From NCBI RefSeq assembly GCF_029633865.1, contig NC_079213.1, positions 89,329,131 through 89,393,130 on the forward strand: 64,000 bases of DNA, read 5' to 3'. Within the stretch, counting starts at the first letter, position 1, and each line of letters starts with the position of its first letter. The DNA comes from Lampris incognitus (lineage: Eukaryota; Chordata; Actinopteri; Lampriformes; Lampridae). The notes below the pieces were generated by a model, which was given only the letters and a program-made list of their open reading frames with translations, was not told where the DNA came from and made no database searches. A program made the translations under genes and the position numbers. Of this stretch, positions 53,801 to 64,000 are shown one piece after another.

Positions 53801-54370
53801 GACAAAGAAACCTCGTAGCACTGGCTGCCCAAACATGAGGTTGCAGTTGATGAACTCAAGTCTCTGGCAACAACCATGCCTGTCCTGCATTACTATGATG
53901 TGACTAAGCCAATCATAGTCCAGAGCGATGCCAGCCAGAGCGGGCTCAGCTGCTGCAGGAAGATCAACCCATTGTGTTTGCTTCAAGAGCTCTTACCCCC
54001 ACAGAAAAAAAGCTACGCACAAATCGAAATTGTGCCTCAGCATCATCTTTGCCTGTCAGAGGTTTCACCACTATTTAACACTACTTATCACAGCAGAGAC
54101 AGACCATAAGCCTCTGATTTCTATCGTCCGCAAACCTCTCCTCAATACACCCAAGAGGCTTCAGAGCATGCTCAGGACCTTACAGAACTACAGTCTGAAG
54201 GTCGTCTACAAACCAGGGCCTGAAATGTTCATCAGCGACATGCTCAGCAGAGCAACAGCAGGATGCACCAGCAGTATGCTACCACCAGCGGCATGCTATC
54301 TGCTCCTAACAGCAAGAGCAAGAGGATGCACAGCACGTGAACCAGGCAGACTACTTAAATGTAACTGACC
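53801..54370 (+). pseudogene. G7 RNase H and linker
   Basis: RNase H with IVQSDASQSGLSCC (about 53920) and, in another frame, ETDHKPLISIVRKPLL. PGPEMFISDMLSRATAG is the linker to integrase. Three frames are involved. Confidence 0.85.
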
Positions 54371-55680
54371 AGCGCTTAGAACAAATCAGGCTGCACATTG
54401 ACCAAGATGAATGTCTGCAGACATTAAAGTCTACAGTTCTCATGGGCTGGCCAGATGTAAGAGAAGAAGTGCCTCTCATTATCAGAGAATATTGGCCCTA
54501 TCAGGATGAGGTCAGCACACAGAACGGTATCTTATTCTGGGGGCAGAAAGTCATCACCCCGAAATCGCTACACTCAGAGATGGTTACACACACACATATG
54601 AGTCACATAGGAGGAGACGCATGCTACTGGCAAGCTCAAGAGACATTGTACTGGTCCAACATGCAGGCAGAAATAAAGGACTTTGTGAGCACCTGCTCAA
54701 CCTGCAACAAGTGTGCTCAAAAACAGCAAAAAGACCATGCTCTCACATGAACTGCCCACCAGGCCATGGCAGATAGTGAGCATGGACCTGTTCAGCCACA
54801 GACAGGTGGACGATCTGCTCATAGTCGACCACTACTCAGATTTTTGGGAGGTTGAGCTCCTCCCTGACTTATCCACAGAGACAGTCATCAGGCATTGTAA
54901 GGCACAGTTCACACGATATGGCCAGGCAGACAAGGTCATCACAGACAATGCCCCATGGCAGTTTCACATTTTGCCTCTGAATAGGGGTTTGAGCACATGA
55001 CCTCCTCTTCAAGGCACCCAAAAGCAAATGGTAAGGTAGAGTCAGCCATCAAGATTGCAAGAGTCTACTGTGTGACAGTGACAACCCTTTGAAGGCCATA
55101 CTACACTGGAAGAATACTCCCACCAAAAACATGGATAGCCGCCCGGCATAACACCTCATGTCTCCTCGACTGAAAACCTCCATTCCAGTGACAAACAAAC
55201 TCCTTGAACCAGTCATTGTGATAGGGGTCACAGAGAAACAGCGTCACAGGAAGCAGCTTGCCAAGTTTTTCTGTGACTGGTCTGCCCGGGACCTGCCAGA
55301 GCTGGAAGTAGGGGAAATTGAAGCCCCTGCCTGTTGATAACGCTGGTCTCTGGAAAGTCAGGACTTGTCTCCACAAGGTTGCAGCGAGGTCTTACCTGGT
55401 GGATGTCGATGGCTCACTCTATTGACGCAACAGGGTTGGCCTCAAGAGTGGCAGAGCCATCTGCTACTCAGGCCTGCAAAGAGAATGAGCCAGAGCCGAC
55501 ACGTGTTCCAGAGAACAGTGCTGCAGAGGCTCCCCCAATTGTGGCCGAGCCAAACCCTGCCAGGCTCACACCAAGGGCCTCTCCCAGTTCAGTTGGAGCC
55601 AGACCTTCAGAGGGACACAGATATACAAGGGCCGGACGGCTGTCTAAGCCACATGAGAGACTCAACTTATAATATGGACT
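54371..55680 (+). pseudogene. G7 integrase
   Basis: Frames 54337-54750 and 54713-55000 hold the zinc domain (HMSHIGGDACYWQAQE; CSTCNKCAQ) and core with VSMDLFSHRQVDD and a second-Asp region (KVITDNAPWQF). HPKANGKVESAIKIA with the Glu lies near 55015-55060 in a third frame. C-terminal residues run to about 55670. This is a second integrase relative to 52753-53160. Confidence 0.87.
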
Positions 55681-55879
55681 GTGTATGGCTGTTGCCTTTA
55701 AGAAAAAAAAATGAGGAAGCGACCCAGAAAGAATGAGGAAAAACAGTGGCTAACAGAAACTGTTGTAATGTTTTGAAAAAGGAAAATATTTATTTTATTT
55801 ACAAGCTATATTGTGTAATGTTTCACTATGTACTTCCACTATGCTCTAATGTGTTGGTGTTTACTTTGGAAAAGGAGGA
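55681..55879 (+). other. G7 3' untranslated region and polypurine tract
   Basis: AT-rich, no gene. The purine run GGAAAAGGAGGA directly precedes the LTR at 55880. Confidence 0.55.
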
Positions 55880-56260
55880 TGTTACGGGTCTAGTTAGATC
55901 GATAACATTGGCAATCTGCTTGTTTGCTGTTTTATGCATGACCCTGGATGTAGGGAGTTGTTACATGCTTTTTTAGATTACACATCTGAACTTGGCACAC
56001 GTGTCTGTCATTTATTCATGCATTCGGTATATATTAGACAAACATGGACCACACATTGCTTTCTGACAGATGTACCGTTTTTTGACCCATGCATACCTTG
56101 AAATCTCTTGTGTGACCCTGATATGTAGGCCTAGTTCAGTCTAGTTGATAAGTTATCGCTATAGAATGCCCTACAGCCACCGGCCAAATACTTGTGGGTT
56201 TCATCACTGGTTGGTAAATTTGTCAACTCTGCCACCTATTGTGTCAGGTAATCAGCCTTC
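55880..56260 (+). repeat. probable G7 3' LTR
   Basis: Begins TGTTACGGGTCTAG after a polypurine tract and has GTATATATTAG at about 56028. The right end was not resolved and no 5' partner is in the window. Confidence 0.5.
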
Positions 56261-56599
56261 ATTTGATTTATTCTGTTGTGAAAAAATATCTTACCCATGA
56301 TGGATGACCCATGAGTCAAGTCAAGTCTAGTCAATTTTATTTGTATAGCCCATTATCACAAATTACAAATTTGCCTCATTAGGCTTTACAAGAATACAAC
56401 ATCCTGTCCTTAGACCGTCGCATCGGATAAAGAACAACTCTCTAAAAAAAACAAGAAATTAACGGGGAGAAAAAATAGGAAGAAACCTCAGAGAGAGCAA
56501 AAGAGGAGGGATATCTCTCCCAAGATAGACAGATGTGCAATGGCTGTTGTGTTTACACCATTTACAGAATACAACATTGAAAGAGGATAACAAAATTAA

Positions 56600-56667
56600 A
56601 TCAATAAAGTTGCATTTTATATAGCGCTTTTCTAGCTGAAACAGCCACTCAAAGCGCTTTACAATTA

Positions 56668-56670
<3 letters not shown>
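56600..56670 (-). repeat. second LINE-type tail
   Basis: The minus strand has AAAGCGCTTTGAGTGGCTG and AGCGCTATATAAAATGCAAC, a tail sequence also shared by L2-related fish LINEs. It lies directly downstream of the (CA)n run and hAT exon. Confidence 0.6.

Positions 56671-56760
<90 letters not shown>
56671..56760. repeat. (CA)45 microsatellite
   Basis: Ninety bases of uninterrupted CA dinucleotides. Confidence 0.99.
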
Positions 56761-56764
<4 letters not shown>

Positions 56765-56765
56765 A

Positions 56766-57163
56766 TCTGCTTTTCTCAGAGGGTCCTGAATTTGTTCATC
56801 ATCGTTTTCCATGAGTGCTTCTGGTGAGACTGTTGGGTAGAGGAAGCATGCAGCAGTAGTGAGGGGTGAGAACTTCGAATCACTGGGATCAAGGGAACAG
56901 CTGAAGCATTGGTCAATGTTTGCCTTCATCCTCTGTACCAGGGAAGCTAGGTCCCTGTAGTGAGAACCCTTGGCCTGGGGGAACTCGGACAGGTGAGCAA
57001 TCAGGTCCAGAGGGGCGGGCAACACCAGGGATAAAGACATTGTGTCGCTCTGGAGCATCTGGGTGTGCTGAGCAAAGGGGAGGAGCAGATCTCTGAGAGC
57101 AGTCAGCTTCTGCCACTCATTTGGAAGAGGACAGTCCCAGCCCATTACGTCAGCTAGAATCAT
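56766..57163 (-). pseudogene. hAT transposase C-terminal exon fragment (ZBED-like)
   Basis: Minus strand: NEWQKLTALRDLLLPFAQHT, QSDTMSLSLVLPAPLDLIAH, YRDLASLVQRMKANIDQ and LTTAACFLYPTVSPEAL. The order and spacing fit the region before the dimerisation domain of ZBED-type hAT transposases. About 130 codons, flanked by L2 sequence on one side and (CA)n on the other. Confidence 0.65.
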
Positions 57164-58334
57164 AATGGAATTATAAGCTATATGAAGAATATGATGAGGA
57201 GGATGCCAAGCAGTGTCCAGATGCCACCAGAACAGCCCAGGACCTGAGCCACACGACCACCATTGCCATGTAGACCTGACAGCAGGACAGACTACACATG
57301 CACATAGGGGAGACTCACATCACACCATTTACATATGGGGGGGAAGAGACAAGATAAAACATTAGTCACACATCAGAGAAAGAGAAGGACATAACATTGA
57401 AACAAGACAACAAAATTATATGGATTTATAAGATTTATAAAAAGAAAATGTGATCGGGGATGCCAAGCAGTGTCTAGGGTGTGACCGCTGTCACCATGGA
57501 GACATGGGAAGAGGGCAGACTGCCCATGCATACGGGAGACTCGCATCACACCATTCCTTCACATATACATAGAAGCAGAAAGGAGAAGACATCATTAAAA
57601 GAGAGAAAAGACATGTGAAAGAAGAGCACAATTTGCAATAGTCAATAATCTATACTCTATAATCTATAATTTTGTCGATAGAACAGTGCGTGGTAAATTC
57701 ATTGGGACAGAAACCCACCCGCCATGCAGTACAGGTTGTGAAGCACTCAACAGACTCTGATTGCCTGATGGCAGCAGGCAGGTTATTCCACAAGAACGGG
57801 ACCCAATAGGAAAAGGCCCGGCCACCAGCTGACTTCTTTTTAAGTTTGGGTACACACAGGAACCCTGTATTTTGAGAGCGGAGAGCTCAAGATGGAATTT
57901 ACGATTTAAGGAGATCAGACGGGTATGATGGGGCAAGCCCATTTAGGATTTTATAAGTCAGCAGAAGCACCGTGAAGTCTGATCTAGATAGGCAGCCAAT
58001 GAAGGGAGGCAAGAGCTGGTGTAATATGGTCAAATGTTCTAGTTTTAGTTAGGCTTCTAGCTGCAGCATTTTGAACCATCTGAAGACTTGTAGTACTGGC
58101 ATGTGGCAGACCTGAAAACAACATTACAGTAATCAAGTGTGGATGAAACAAATGCGTGTATTAGAGTCTCTGCATCAGCCATAGACAGGAAAGACCGAAT
58201 TTTAGTTATGTTACATACGTGAGAAAAGGCAGTCTTGGTGATTTCTTTAATGTGCTTATCAAAGGAAAGGCTGGGATCAAACGTAACTCCAAGATTTTTG
58301 GCTGCCGCACATTGTGAAATCATAGGGTTGTCGT

Positions 58335-58645
58335 TTTTTTTTTTTTTTTTTAAGGATTTTCTCCCCAATTGTACCTGGCTAATTACCCCACTCTTCCGAG
58401 CCATCCCGGTCGCTGCTCCACCCCCTCTGCCGATCCGGGGAGGGCTGCAGACTACCACATGCCTCCTCCGATACATGTGGAGTCTCCAGCCGCTTCTTTT
58501 CACCTGACAGTGAGGAGTTTCGCCAGGGGGACGTAGCGCGTGGGAGGATCACGCTATTCCCCTCAGTTCCCCCTCCCCCCTGAACAGGCGCCCTGGCCGA
58601 CCAGAGGAGGCGCTAGTGCAGCGACCAGGACACACCCACACGTAC
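58335..58645 (-). repeat. tRNA-derived-type SINE, truncated
   Basis: A poly(T) run (58335-58353) on the plus strand is the A tail of a minus-strand SINE. The body contains CTCCCCAATTGTACC, GCCGATCCGGGGAGG and GAGGAGGCGCTAGTGCAGCG, sequences I recognise from a SINE common in fish genomes. The tRNA-like 5' end is missing. Inserted in the L2 copy. Confidence 0.7.
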
Positions 58646-59025
58646 CATATGTACAAACATCCTTGGTTAATAAAAGTGATTCAGATTCATATTCTGAATT
58701 TATTAACACAAACCTCCGTTTCTACCCTTGGGGACTGTAATGGTCTCCGTTTCCAAGCCTTCAGGATAAATCTCTGCACCATTGGGGTGACTGTTTTGCT
58801 CTATGTTGCTATCCCCAAAATGCCTCAGAGCTCCGTACGTCTCAGACACTTAGGCTCTCCAATAAAAGAAAAGGCCGGAAAACCTCACCATTATAATTTT
58901 CTGTGGTATCTCTAGATTTGTCTCTTATATTAAGTGAATTCTAAATAAAATGCATTATTGCTAATGGGAGGATATTCTGACGTAAAATGTTGCCAAATCA
59001 TTATGCCGATTGACAAGACCATACC
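58646..59025. other. unassigned sequence
   Basis: No gene, LTR or known repeat recognised. Confidence 0.4.
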
Positions 59026-59213
59026 GGATTGGATCGGTCAAGGCCCGGGTTAACATCCGTGCTGTGCCCTCATAGGGTACCGATGGAAACTATTAAATCT
59101 GCTGTGCTGTGCTGTGTTGTGCTGTGCTGTGCTGTGTTGTGCTGTGTTGTGCTGTTCTGTACTGTGCTGTGGTGACCCCGGGATACAGGAAACATGCCGA
59201 AAGAAGAAGATTA
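59026..59213 (+). repeat. SINE-like repeat with (GCTGT)n expansion
   Basis: CGGATTGGATCGGTCAAGGC and CCCTCATAGGGTACCGATGG precede a (GCTGT)n-type run (59099-59172). Then GCTGTGGTGACCCCGGGA and a CGAAAGAAGAAGA tail follow. The end resembles the minus-strand SINE at 15311-15382. Confidence 0.6.
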
Positions 59214-59699
59214 ATAATGGGAGGATGCTTACTCTGTGATGATTTAGGGCAAACCCACTCTTGACTGGAATTCCCTCTATAGCCTTTAGAGAGGAAATAC
59301 TTCTCAGAGATGAAGAGAATAATTTAGTCTTCTGTGGACTAAATTATTCTATGAATTGGGTTAGCTGTCTATGTGTCCCCTGCTATTCAGGCAGCCGTCT
59401 GAGAAGTTAGCTTGATCCTGCCCTCCAGTGTGTGAACATGATAGTGCGGGTGAGTTGACATCACTTTGACTCGATATTTGTGCTTACTCCAAAAGACTGT
59501 GATTTGTTACCTACGGAGCGGTTATTTTTAAACCCTTAGATATTTTGTCGAGGCTTTTGTCTATAATCATGCACTTATAGACATGCACACTGGATCTAAC
59601 AAAACTACAATTCTTTTTTTTTCTTTTTTCTTTTTCTTGTGGCCACTGGACAGCTCTTATGGAGCAAATGGGGATCAGTTGCAAACTGCGGTAAATGTC
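59214..59699. other. unassigned sequence with a perfect hairpin
   Basis: No gene seen. A 14-bp perfect inverted repeat lies at 59316-59350. A T-rich low-complexity run lies at 59614-59637. Confidence 0.4.
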
Positions 59700-59815
59700 T
59701 TTATGCATGCTCAATAATCCAGGCAAGGAAATCAGAGAAAGTTGAATCAGTTCATCTGGACACAACGTTTACTGGGAGAAACGTTTCATCACTCATTTAA
59801 GTGACCTCTTCAGCA
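59700..59815. repeat. dispersed repeat with CGTTTCATCACTCATTTAAG motif
   Basis: The GAGAAACGTTTCATCACTCA block and the upstream GGACACAACGTTTACTGG block are familiar from many fish and invertebrate genomes, but I cannot name the family. Confidence 0.45.
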
Positions 59816-60410
59816 TGGCCGGATTAACCCACCAGGGGGCCCCGGGGCACTCGCGTCCATTACCCCCTCCCCCTGACTCAGATAGGCTACGCAAACAATA
59901 CTTAACATTGTTAAATGTAAAACTAATGCAAATACCCAACATGGTAGTCGATCTGCATGGGATTCGGATGGCGACTACAAAGTACAACACAATTTTGAAT
60001 CACAAATCAAACAGAGATGAGAATAGCAGCTCACAGCATCGCAAACATATTGCAAAGCCTTCTTCCCACTTACGGCTTACCAACAGGAAATACATCTTTG
60101 TTTCAGAGCAAATAATCTAGTGAAATATGGGCATATTTTAGTAAAACGATCTGTTTAATAATTTTTAAGTATGGGCATTCTAGCTAACACATACACAATG
60201 AAACAATGAATTCGATCATAAGCATCGAGTTTGCGCTATGTCAGACTTTGTTGCTCTCTGTTTTACAGCAGTTCTTTGCAGTGGCTCCCAAAGCTCAAAG
60301 TATCAGATGTCCACAGAATTTGTGCAGGTGATGTGTGTCTGCTCAGCTGGTGGTTCAGCGCGAGGGAGCACGGATTAGAAGACCCGATAGCCCTTGCCAT
60401 ATAGGTATTG
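59816..60410. other. possible non-autonomous DNA element and unassigned sequence
   Basis: GGCCGGATTAACCCACCAGG and GGGGGCCCCGGGGC at 59818 look like the end of a hAT-type non-autonomous element, but no second end was found. No gene seen. Confidence 0.35.
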
Positions 60411-60599
60411 TAGTGATATAATGCCATGTATATCCACTAGAACTACACTAGGTGTTATGTACTACCCGGACTGTTATTATGGTTACACCACTACCATGTA
60501 TGGTTATTACGTCTGCCTACTGAGCCACGATTAAACCTGAGTTCTATAACCCGGTGTGGTCATTGATCCTCGACCAATACTACCCCAAGTATTACTTCA
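60411..60599 (+). repeat. G8 5' LTR
   Basis: 189 bp, begins TGTAGTGATATAATG, ends ATTACTTCA. Directly followed by TGGTGGCAGCGGTAAAG (60600-60616), a probable primer site. Confidence 0.75.
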
Positions 60600-60746
60600 T
60601 GGTGGCAGCGGTAAAGTACTCTCTATGAAGAATGAAGATAGACTGATAAAATTGTCCGTGGATAATTTCTGTCATCATTCAAGCAAGAGTGCGCCGGAGC
60701 TGAGCTAGCCGCAAAGCTAACTAGCTATCTAGTGACAGGAGACGTC

Positions 60747-61931
60747 ATGGCATCGCATCTACCGACGATGAATTGGTCCGACCCGGACCTGGGTGAGGCA
60801 ATTTCACTGTATAAACAGAAAATTACTCTGTATTTAGAAGATGAAGAAATAAATGGCGCAGCTAAACAAGCTAGGAAAATATGTTGTGGAATCGGAGATG
60901 AAGGATTAAAAAGACTGAACGCCAGTGGTCTCACTGATGATGAAAAGAAAAAGCCTGCCAAACTATGGGACTTTTTTGAAAAACAGCTAAAGTTGAACGT
61001 AAATTGCAGAATCCATAGACTGCAACTGATGCAACACAGACAGAAACCAGATGAGAATATTGATGATTTTGTGACCAGAGCCAGAACACTAGCACAGAAA
61101 TGTCAGTTTTCAGACGAAGAGCTTAACGAGCGTATGATTGAGCTTATTATTGCGAGCACTCCCCATGATGCCCTGAGGAATGATCGATACAGCAAACCAA
61201 AAGGATATTCCTTAGCAGAGGTTCTGGCCGAGGGACGAAAATATGAAGCCCTGACAGCAGGCAATGAACAGTTAGACAAACTTAGCCTGTCACACAATGA
61301 GAGAATCCACGCTGTGGACAGGGACCACATATGTCGTAACTGTGGGAGAAGCCACAAACCACGTCGATGTCCTGCATATGATGATGAATGCAATGCGTGT
61401 GGTGCAAAAGGTCACTGGGAGCGGTGCTGCAGGAAAGCCAAACGAGAGCGCCAGGAACACTCCAGCCAGAGCAGGAGTGGGGGAAGTAAGTCCCACACAC
61501 CACAAGACAAACAGCACAAGCGCAAAACCTATATAGACAAAAAGCAACAGAGCAGGACTCGCATACATGCTGTAGAGAGTAGCAGTGAAACAGACAGTGA
61601 GAACGAAAGTACTTACCAGAAACAGTTCCACTCCATAACTATCAGTGAAAAGTGCATGCATAGCATAGACAGCAAGCCGGCCAGAGAGGAGGTGTACACA
61701 GTCCTGAAGGTGACACCACCTGACCTACCTGGTCGTGGATACACACTACGTCTGAAGATAGACACAGGTGCGTCAGGCAACACACTCCCATTGCGTACCT
61801 TCAAGCAGATGTACGGTGAAAATGCATGCACCCAGAAACGACTGAAAAAAACCAACAGGAGGCTATCTGCATACAGTGGTCACGCCATCCCCTGCCTAGG
61901 CACCATTGACATTCCATGCCAGTACAAATAA
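60747..61931 (+). CDS. G8 Gag-protease
   Basis: The first ATG in frame is at 60747 and opens MASHLPTMNWSDPDLGEAIS. The capsid-like region has DENIDDFVTRARTLAQKCQF. Two Cys-rich knuckles follow: CRNCGRSHKPRRC and CNACGAKGHWERCC. A Ser/Lys-rich linker leads to protease with LRLKIDTGASGNTLPL. A TAA at 61929-61931 ends the frame after QYK; the same frame continues at once with SKWINAKFYVVD. It may be a disabling mutation in what was a single Gag-Pol frame. Confidence 0.85.
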   Translation: MASHLPTMNWSDPDLGEAISLYKQKITLYLEDEEINGAAKQARKICCGIGDEGLKRLNASGLTDDEKKKPAKLWDFFEKQLKLNVNCRIHRLQLMQHRQKPDENIDDFVTRARTLAQKCQFSDEELNERMIELIIASTPHDALRNDRYSKPKGYSLAEVLAEGRKYEALTAGNEQLDKLSLSHNERIHAVDRDHICRNCGRSHKPRRCPAYDDECNACGAKGHWERCCRKAKRERQEHSSQSRSGGSKSHTPQDKQHKRKTYIDKKQQSRTRIHAVESSSETDSENESTYQKQFHSITISEKCMHSIDSKPAREEVYTVLKVTPPDLPGRGYTLRLKIDTGASGNTLPLRTFKQMYGENACTQKRLKKTNRRLSAYSGHAIPCLGTIDIPCQYK

Positions 61932-63254
61932 TCCAAATGGATCAATGCAAAGTTCTATGTTGTAGACGTACCAGGGCCAGCCATAGTTGGGCTGCCAACA
62001 TGTGAACTGTTAAACCTAGTGACTGTCAATGTAGATGCAGTGACCGAGAAAGGACATGCAAACCAGAAAAAAGTCAACACAAGACAGACAAAACCCAAAA
62101 TGACCATATCTAACAGTGCAGACCTAAAGAGAGCATACCCAGACCAGTTTGACAAAATTGGCAACTTCAGTGGAAAGGCCAAGCTCTTCCTGAAAAAGGA
62201 TGCTGAACCATTCATAGACCCACCACGTAAGTGCAGCATTCACATCAAAGACAAACTGAAAGATGAACTGAATAACCTAGTCGAACAAGATGTGTTAAGA
62301 AAAGTAGAACAGCACACAGACTGGTGCTCGAGTCTGGCATACAGCACAAAGAAAGACGGTTCCCTTTGCATATGCTTAGACCCCCAAAAGCTTAATGCCA
62401 GCCTTAGGAGATGCCCACACAAGATTCCTACTGTGGAGGAACTGAACCCGAAGTTTGCAAATGCAAAAATATTCAGCAAACTTGACGCAAAAGCTGGATA
62501 TTGGTCAATACACCTAGAGGAAGAGTCACAACTGCTAACCACATTCCGAACTCCATTTGGTAGATACTGCTGGAAACGTTTGCCATTTGGTCTCAGTGTC
62601 TCTCAAGATCTCTTCCAGGCAAAGATGGACCAAATCCTGGAGGGGCTCGACGGTGTCGTCAGCATAGCCGATGATATCGCAGTCTACGGAGCAAGCGAAG
62701 AGGAGCATGACAGGAACCTGACCAACCTGATGGAGAGAGCAGCCAAGACAGGTATTGTGTTCAACAGTGACAAGTGCACAATCAAACAGACAAGCATCTC
62801 ATTCTTTGGCAACCTGTACACAGACAAAGGTATCAAACCTGACCCAGCCAAAATCAGGGACATCCAGAAAATGCCGACACCCCAGAACAAAGATGAACTG
62901 AGCAGATTCTTGGGGATGCTGACCTACCTGTCACCCTACATCCCAAAGTTCGCAGACAAAGCACACACACTGAGGGTGCTGCTGAAAATTGACGTGCCTT
63001 GGACATGGGACACTGACCACCAAAAGAGCTTTGAGGACCTGAAATCAGTTATCAACGAACATGACTGCCTGAAGTACTATGATCCAAGCACACCTCTGAC
63101 ACTTGAGGTCGATGCATCACAGAAAGGACTGGGCGTGGCATTAGTGCAGAACAAAAGACCCATAGCTTTTGGCTCAAAGACACTGGACGACTGCCAATCC
63201 AGGTACAGCAACATAGAGCGAGAAATGCTGGCCATAGTCTATGGAATGCAGTGA
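61932..63254 (+). pseudogene. G8 Pol: RT and RNase H N-terminus
   Basis: In frame with Gag: FYVVDVPGPAIVGLPTCELL (end of protease), RT with KKDGSLCICLDPQKLNA, SKLDAKAGYWSIHLEEES, LPFGLSVSQDLFQAKM and the catalytic IADDIAVYG, thumb, and RNase H with LEVDASQKGLGVALVQ. Ends in TGA (63252-63254) where an Arg (CGA) would fit before YHTYLYG. RT uses ADD rather than YxDD, as do some related Gypsy lineages. Confidence 0.9.
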
Positions 63255-64000
63255 TACCATACCTACCTGTATGGGAAGTCATTCATTGTAGTTACAGACC
63301 ACAAACCCCTCGTTACCATATTCACAAAGCCACTGCATGCTGCCCCGCCACGGCTTCAGCGAATGCTGATAAAAACACAAGGATACAACTACGAGGTCAC
63401 GTATCGACCAGGAAACCAGATGGTCCTGGCAGACACACTCAGCTGACTACCCAACCCTGAGAACAACAGCAACATCGAGCTGGACGAGCGCATTGACGGA
63501 ATAGAGGCAGAGGTCGAGGATCCAGAGATGCTCACTGTTGCAATGATAAACTTCTCTCCCGAGAAACAGGACGCACTCTGCACGGAAACCACCAGCGACC
63601 CCAGACTCAATGCACTGAAAGAGCTGATCCACCAGGGATGGCCAGACAACATCAAAGCTCTACCAAGACAACTACGTGAGTACTGGTCATTCAGAGATGA
63701 GCTCGCAGTTGAAGCAGGAGTCATATTCAAAGGCAGACAGGTGCTCATCCCAGACTCCATGACTGATTCTATACTCGAACAGCTGCATGTAGGACACCAG
63801 GGCATTGAAAAGACACGGCGACTGGCGAGAGAAAGTGTCTACTGGATCAGAATGAACGATGACATCGAAAGAGTCTGCAGGTCATGTAGCGTATGCGTGG
63901 AACATCAGGATGCAAATCCAAAGCAACCTCTCAACCCACACAACACACCGTCAAAACCATGGCAATCCCTAGCTTCTGATCTATTCGAGATCGATGGACA
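63255..64000 (+). pseudogene. G8 Pol: RNase H C-terminus and integrase start
   Basis: Same frame: FIVVTDHKPLVTIFTKPLHA, QMVLADTLS then a TGA at about 63444 (CGA Arg expected), linker, integrase zinc domain HVGHQGIEKTRRLARESVYW with CRSCSVC, and the core start SLASDLFEIDG with the first catalytic Asp at the window end. Truncated by the window edge, not by the element. Confidence 0.88.

Larger units (their letters stand above)
56310..58334 (-). pseudogene. L2-like LINE 3' half, with internal insertions
   Basis: Minus strand: RT C-terminal part with AAAKNLGVTFDPSLSFDKHI, ITKIRSFLSMADAETLIHAF and STLDYCNVVFRSA, then broken frames to about 57660 (PNLKRSQLVAGPFP). A long 3' region follows, with a partly duplicated GCCAAGCAGTGTC block (57205 and 57460), to the tail GGGCTATACAAATAAAATTG at about 56330. 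This tail is frequent in fish genomes. The copy is 5' truncated by a SINE at 58335. Confidence 0.8.
60411..64000 (+). mobile_element. Gypsy element G8, 5' part, cut by the window edge
   Basis: 5' LTR, primer site, Gag-protease, RT, RNase H and the beginning of integrase all lie in one frame with only three stops. The 3' end is beyond the window. Confidence 0.9.

Noticed and set aside
56459..57163. One continuous minus-strand frame including a (Cys-Val)n stretch
   Set aside because: The middle is only translation of the (CA)45 microsatellite. Only the part from 57163 to about 56766 is hAT-like; the rest is repeat and LINE tail.
60732..60746. GTG as the start of G8 Gag, 15 bases before the first ATG
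   Set aside because: Non-AUG starts are unusual in eukaryotic elements and the ATG at 60747 keeps the whole Gag domain.
1..64000. Intact host protein-coding, tRNA or rRNA genes
   Set aside because: Every strong coding signal belongs to a transposable element; no A-box/B-box cloverleaf or rRNA segment was recognised by eye.

Overview
The window reads as heterochromatin-like genomic DNA of a teleost fish. I find no intact host gene, no rRNA or tRNA gene and no CRISPR array. The organism call rests on the mixture of families: L1- and L2-type LINEs, Tc1 and hAT transposons, a BEL/Pao element, a chromodomain (sushi-type) Gypsy element, several other Ty3/Gypsy lineages, a gammaretrovirus-like endogenous retrovirus (ERV) and short SINEs whose motifs I recognise from fish genomes. 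Nearly every base can be assigned to a transposable element or to one interrupted by another.

Layout. (1) 1-6805: a minus-strand L1-like LINE is split by a Tc1 element (379-1981, TA target), which carries a solo LTR (1511-1745), and by a hAT element (2814-6588). (2) 6806-24241: a Gypsy gag fragment (7134-7501) meets Gypsy element G1 (7502-24241). The 5' LTR of G1 is split by a minus-strand ERV (7664-14970, AGGG duplication). Its gag is split by a SINE (15311-15382, 19-bp duplication) and by Gypsy element G2 (15611-20131, CAGTC duplication). (3) 24242-about 45330: a BEL/Pao element whose gag is split by sushi-type Gypsy element G3 (25497-42966, minus, AGAAG). G3 in turn holds Gypsy element G4 (26506-35745, minus, GGGA) and a hAT (37252-40134, TGCGGGGG). 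G4 holds a solo LTR (28620-29392, CTGTC). This is a four-level nest in which every inserted layer has its own target-site duplication. An L2 fragment (about 44393-45212) also sits in the BEL element. (4) 45330-52001: a Pro-Gln-Tyr-rich minisatellite, possibly from an egg-envelope (ZP) gene, then a terminal-inverted-repeat element of unknown class (45625-52001) split by the best-preserved element here, Gypsy G6 (46589-51062, GTAT, tRNA-Trp primer site, open pol). (5) 52012-56260: an LTR and a rearranged Gypsy element G7. (6) 56300-60410: a minus-strand L2 copy with a captured hAT exon and (CA)45, two SINEs and low-complexity DNA. (7) 60411-64000: the 5' part of Gypsy element G8, cut by the window edge.

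How the parts work together. Each autonomous LTR element once encoded Gag, protease, reverse transcriptase (RT), RNase H (RH) and integrase (IN) between direct LTRs. All are now broken by frameshifts, stops or insertions, except that G6 keeps one uninterrupted RT-RH-IN frame. The nesting gives a relative chronology: L1, BEL and G1 came first; G3, the ERV and G2 later; G4, hAT-2 and G6 later still; the solo LTR inside G4 is the youngest of its stack. Element labels G0-G8 are mine. Family assignments come from motifs read in the sequence and were not checked by database search.
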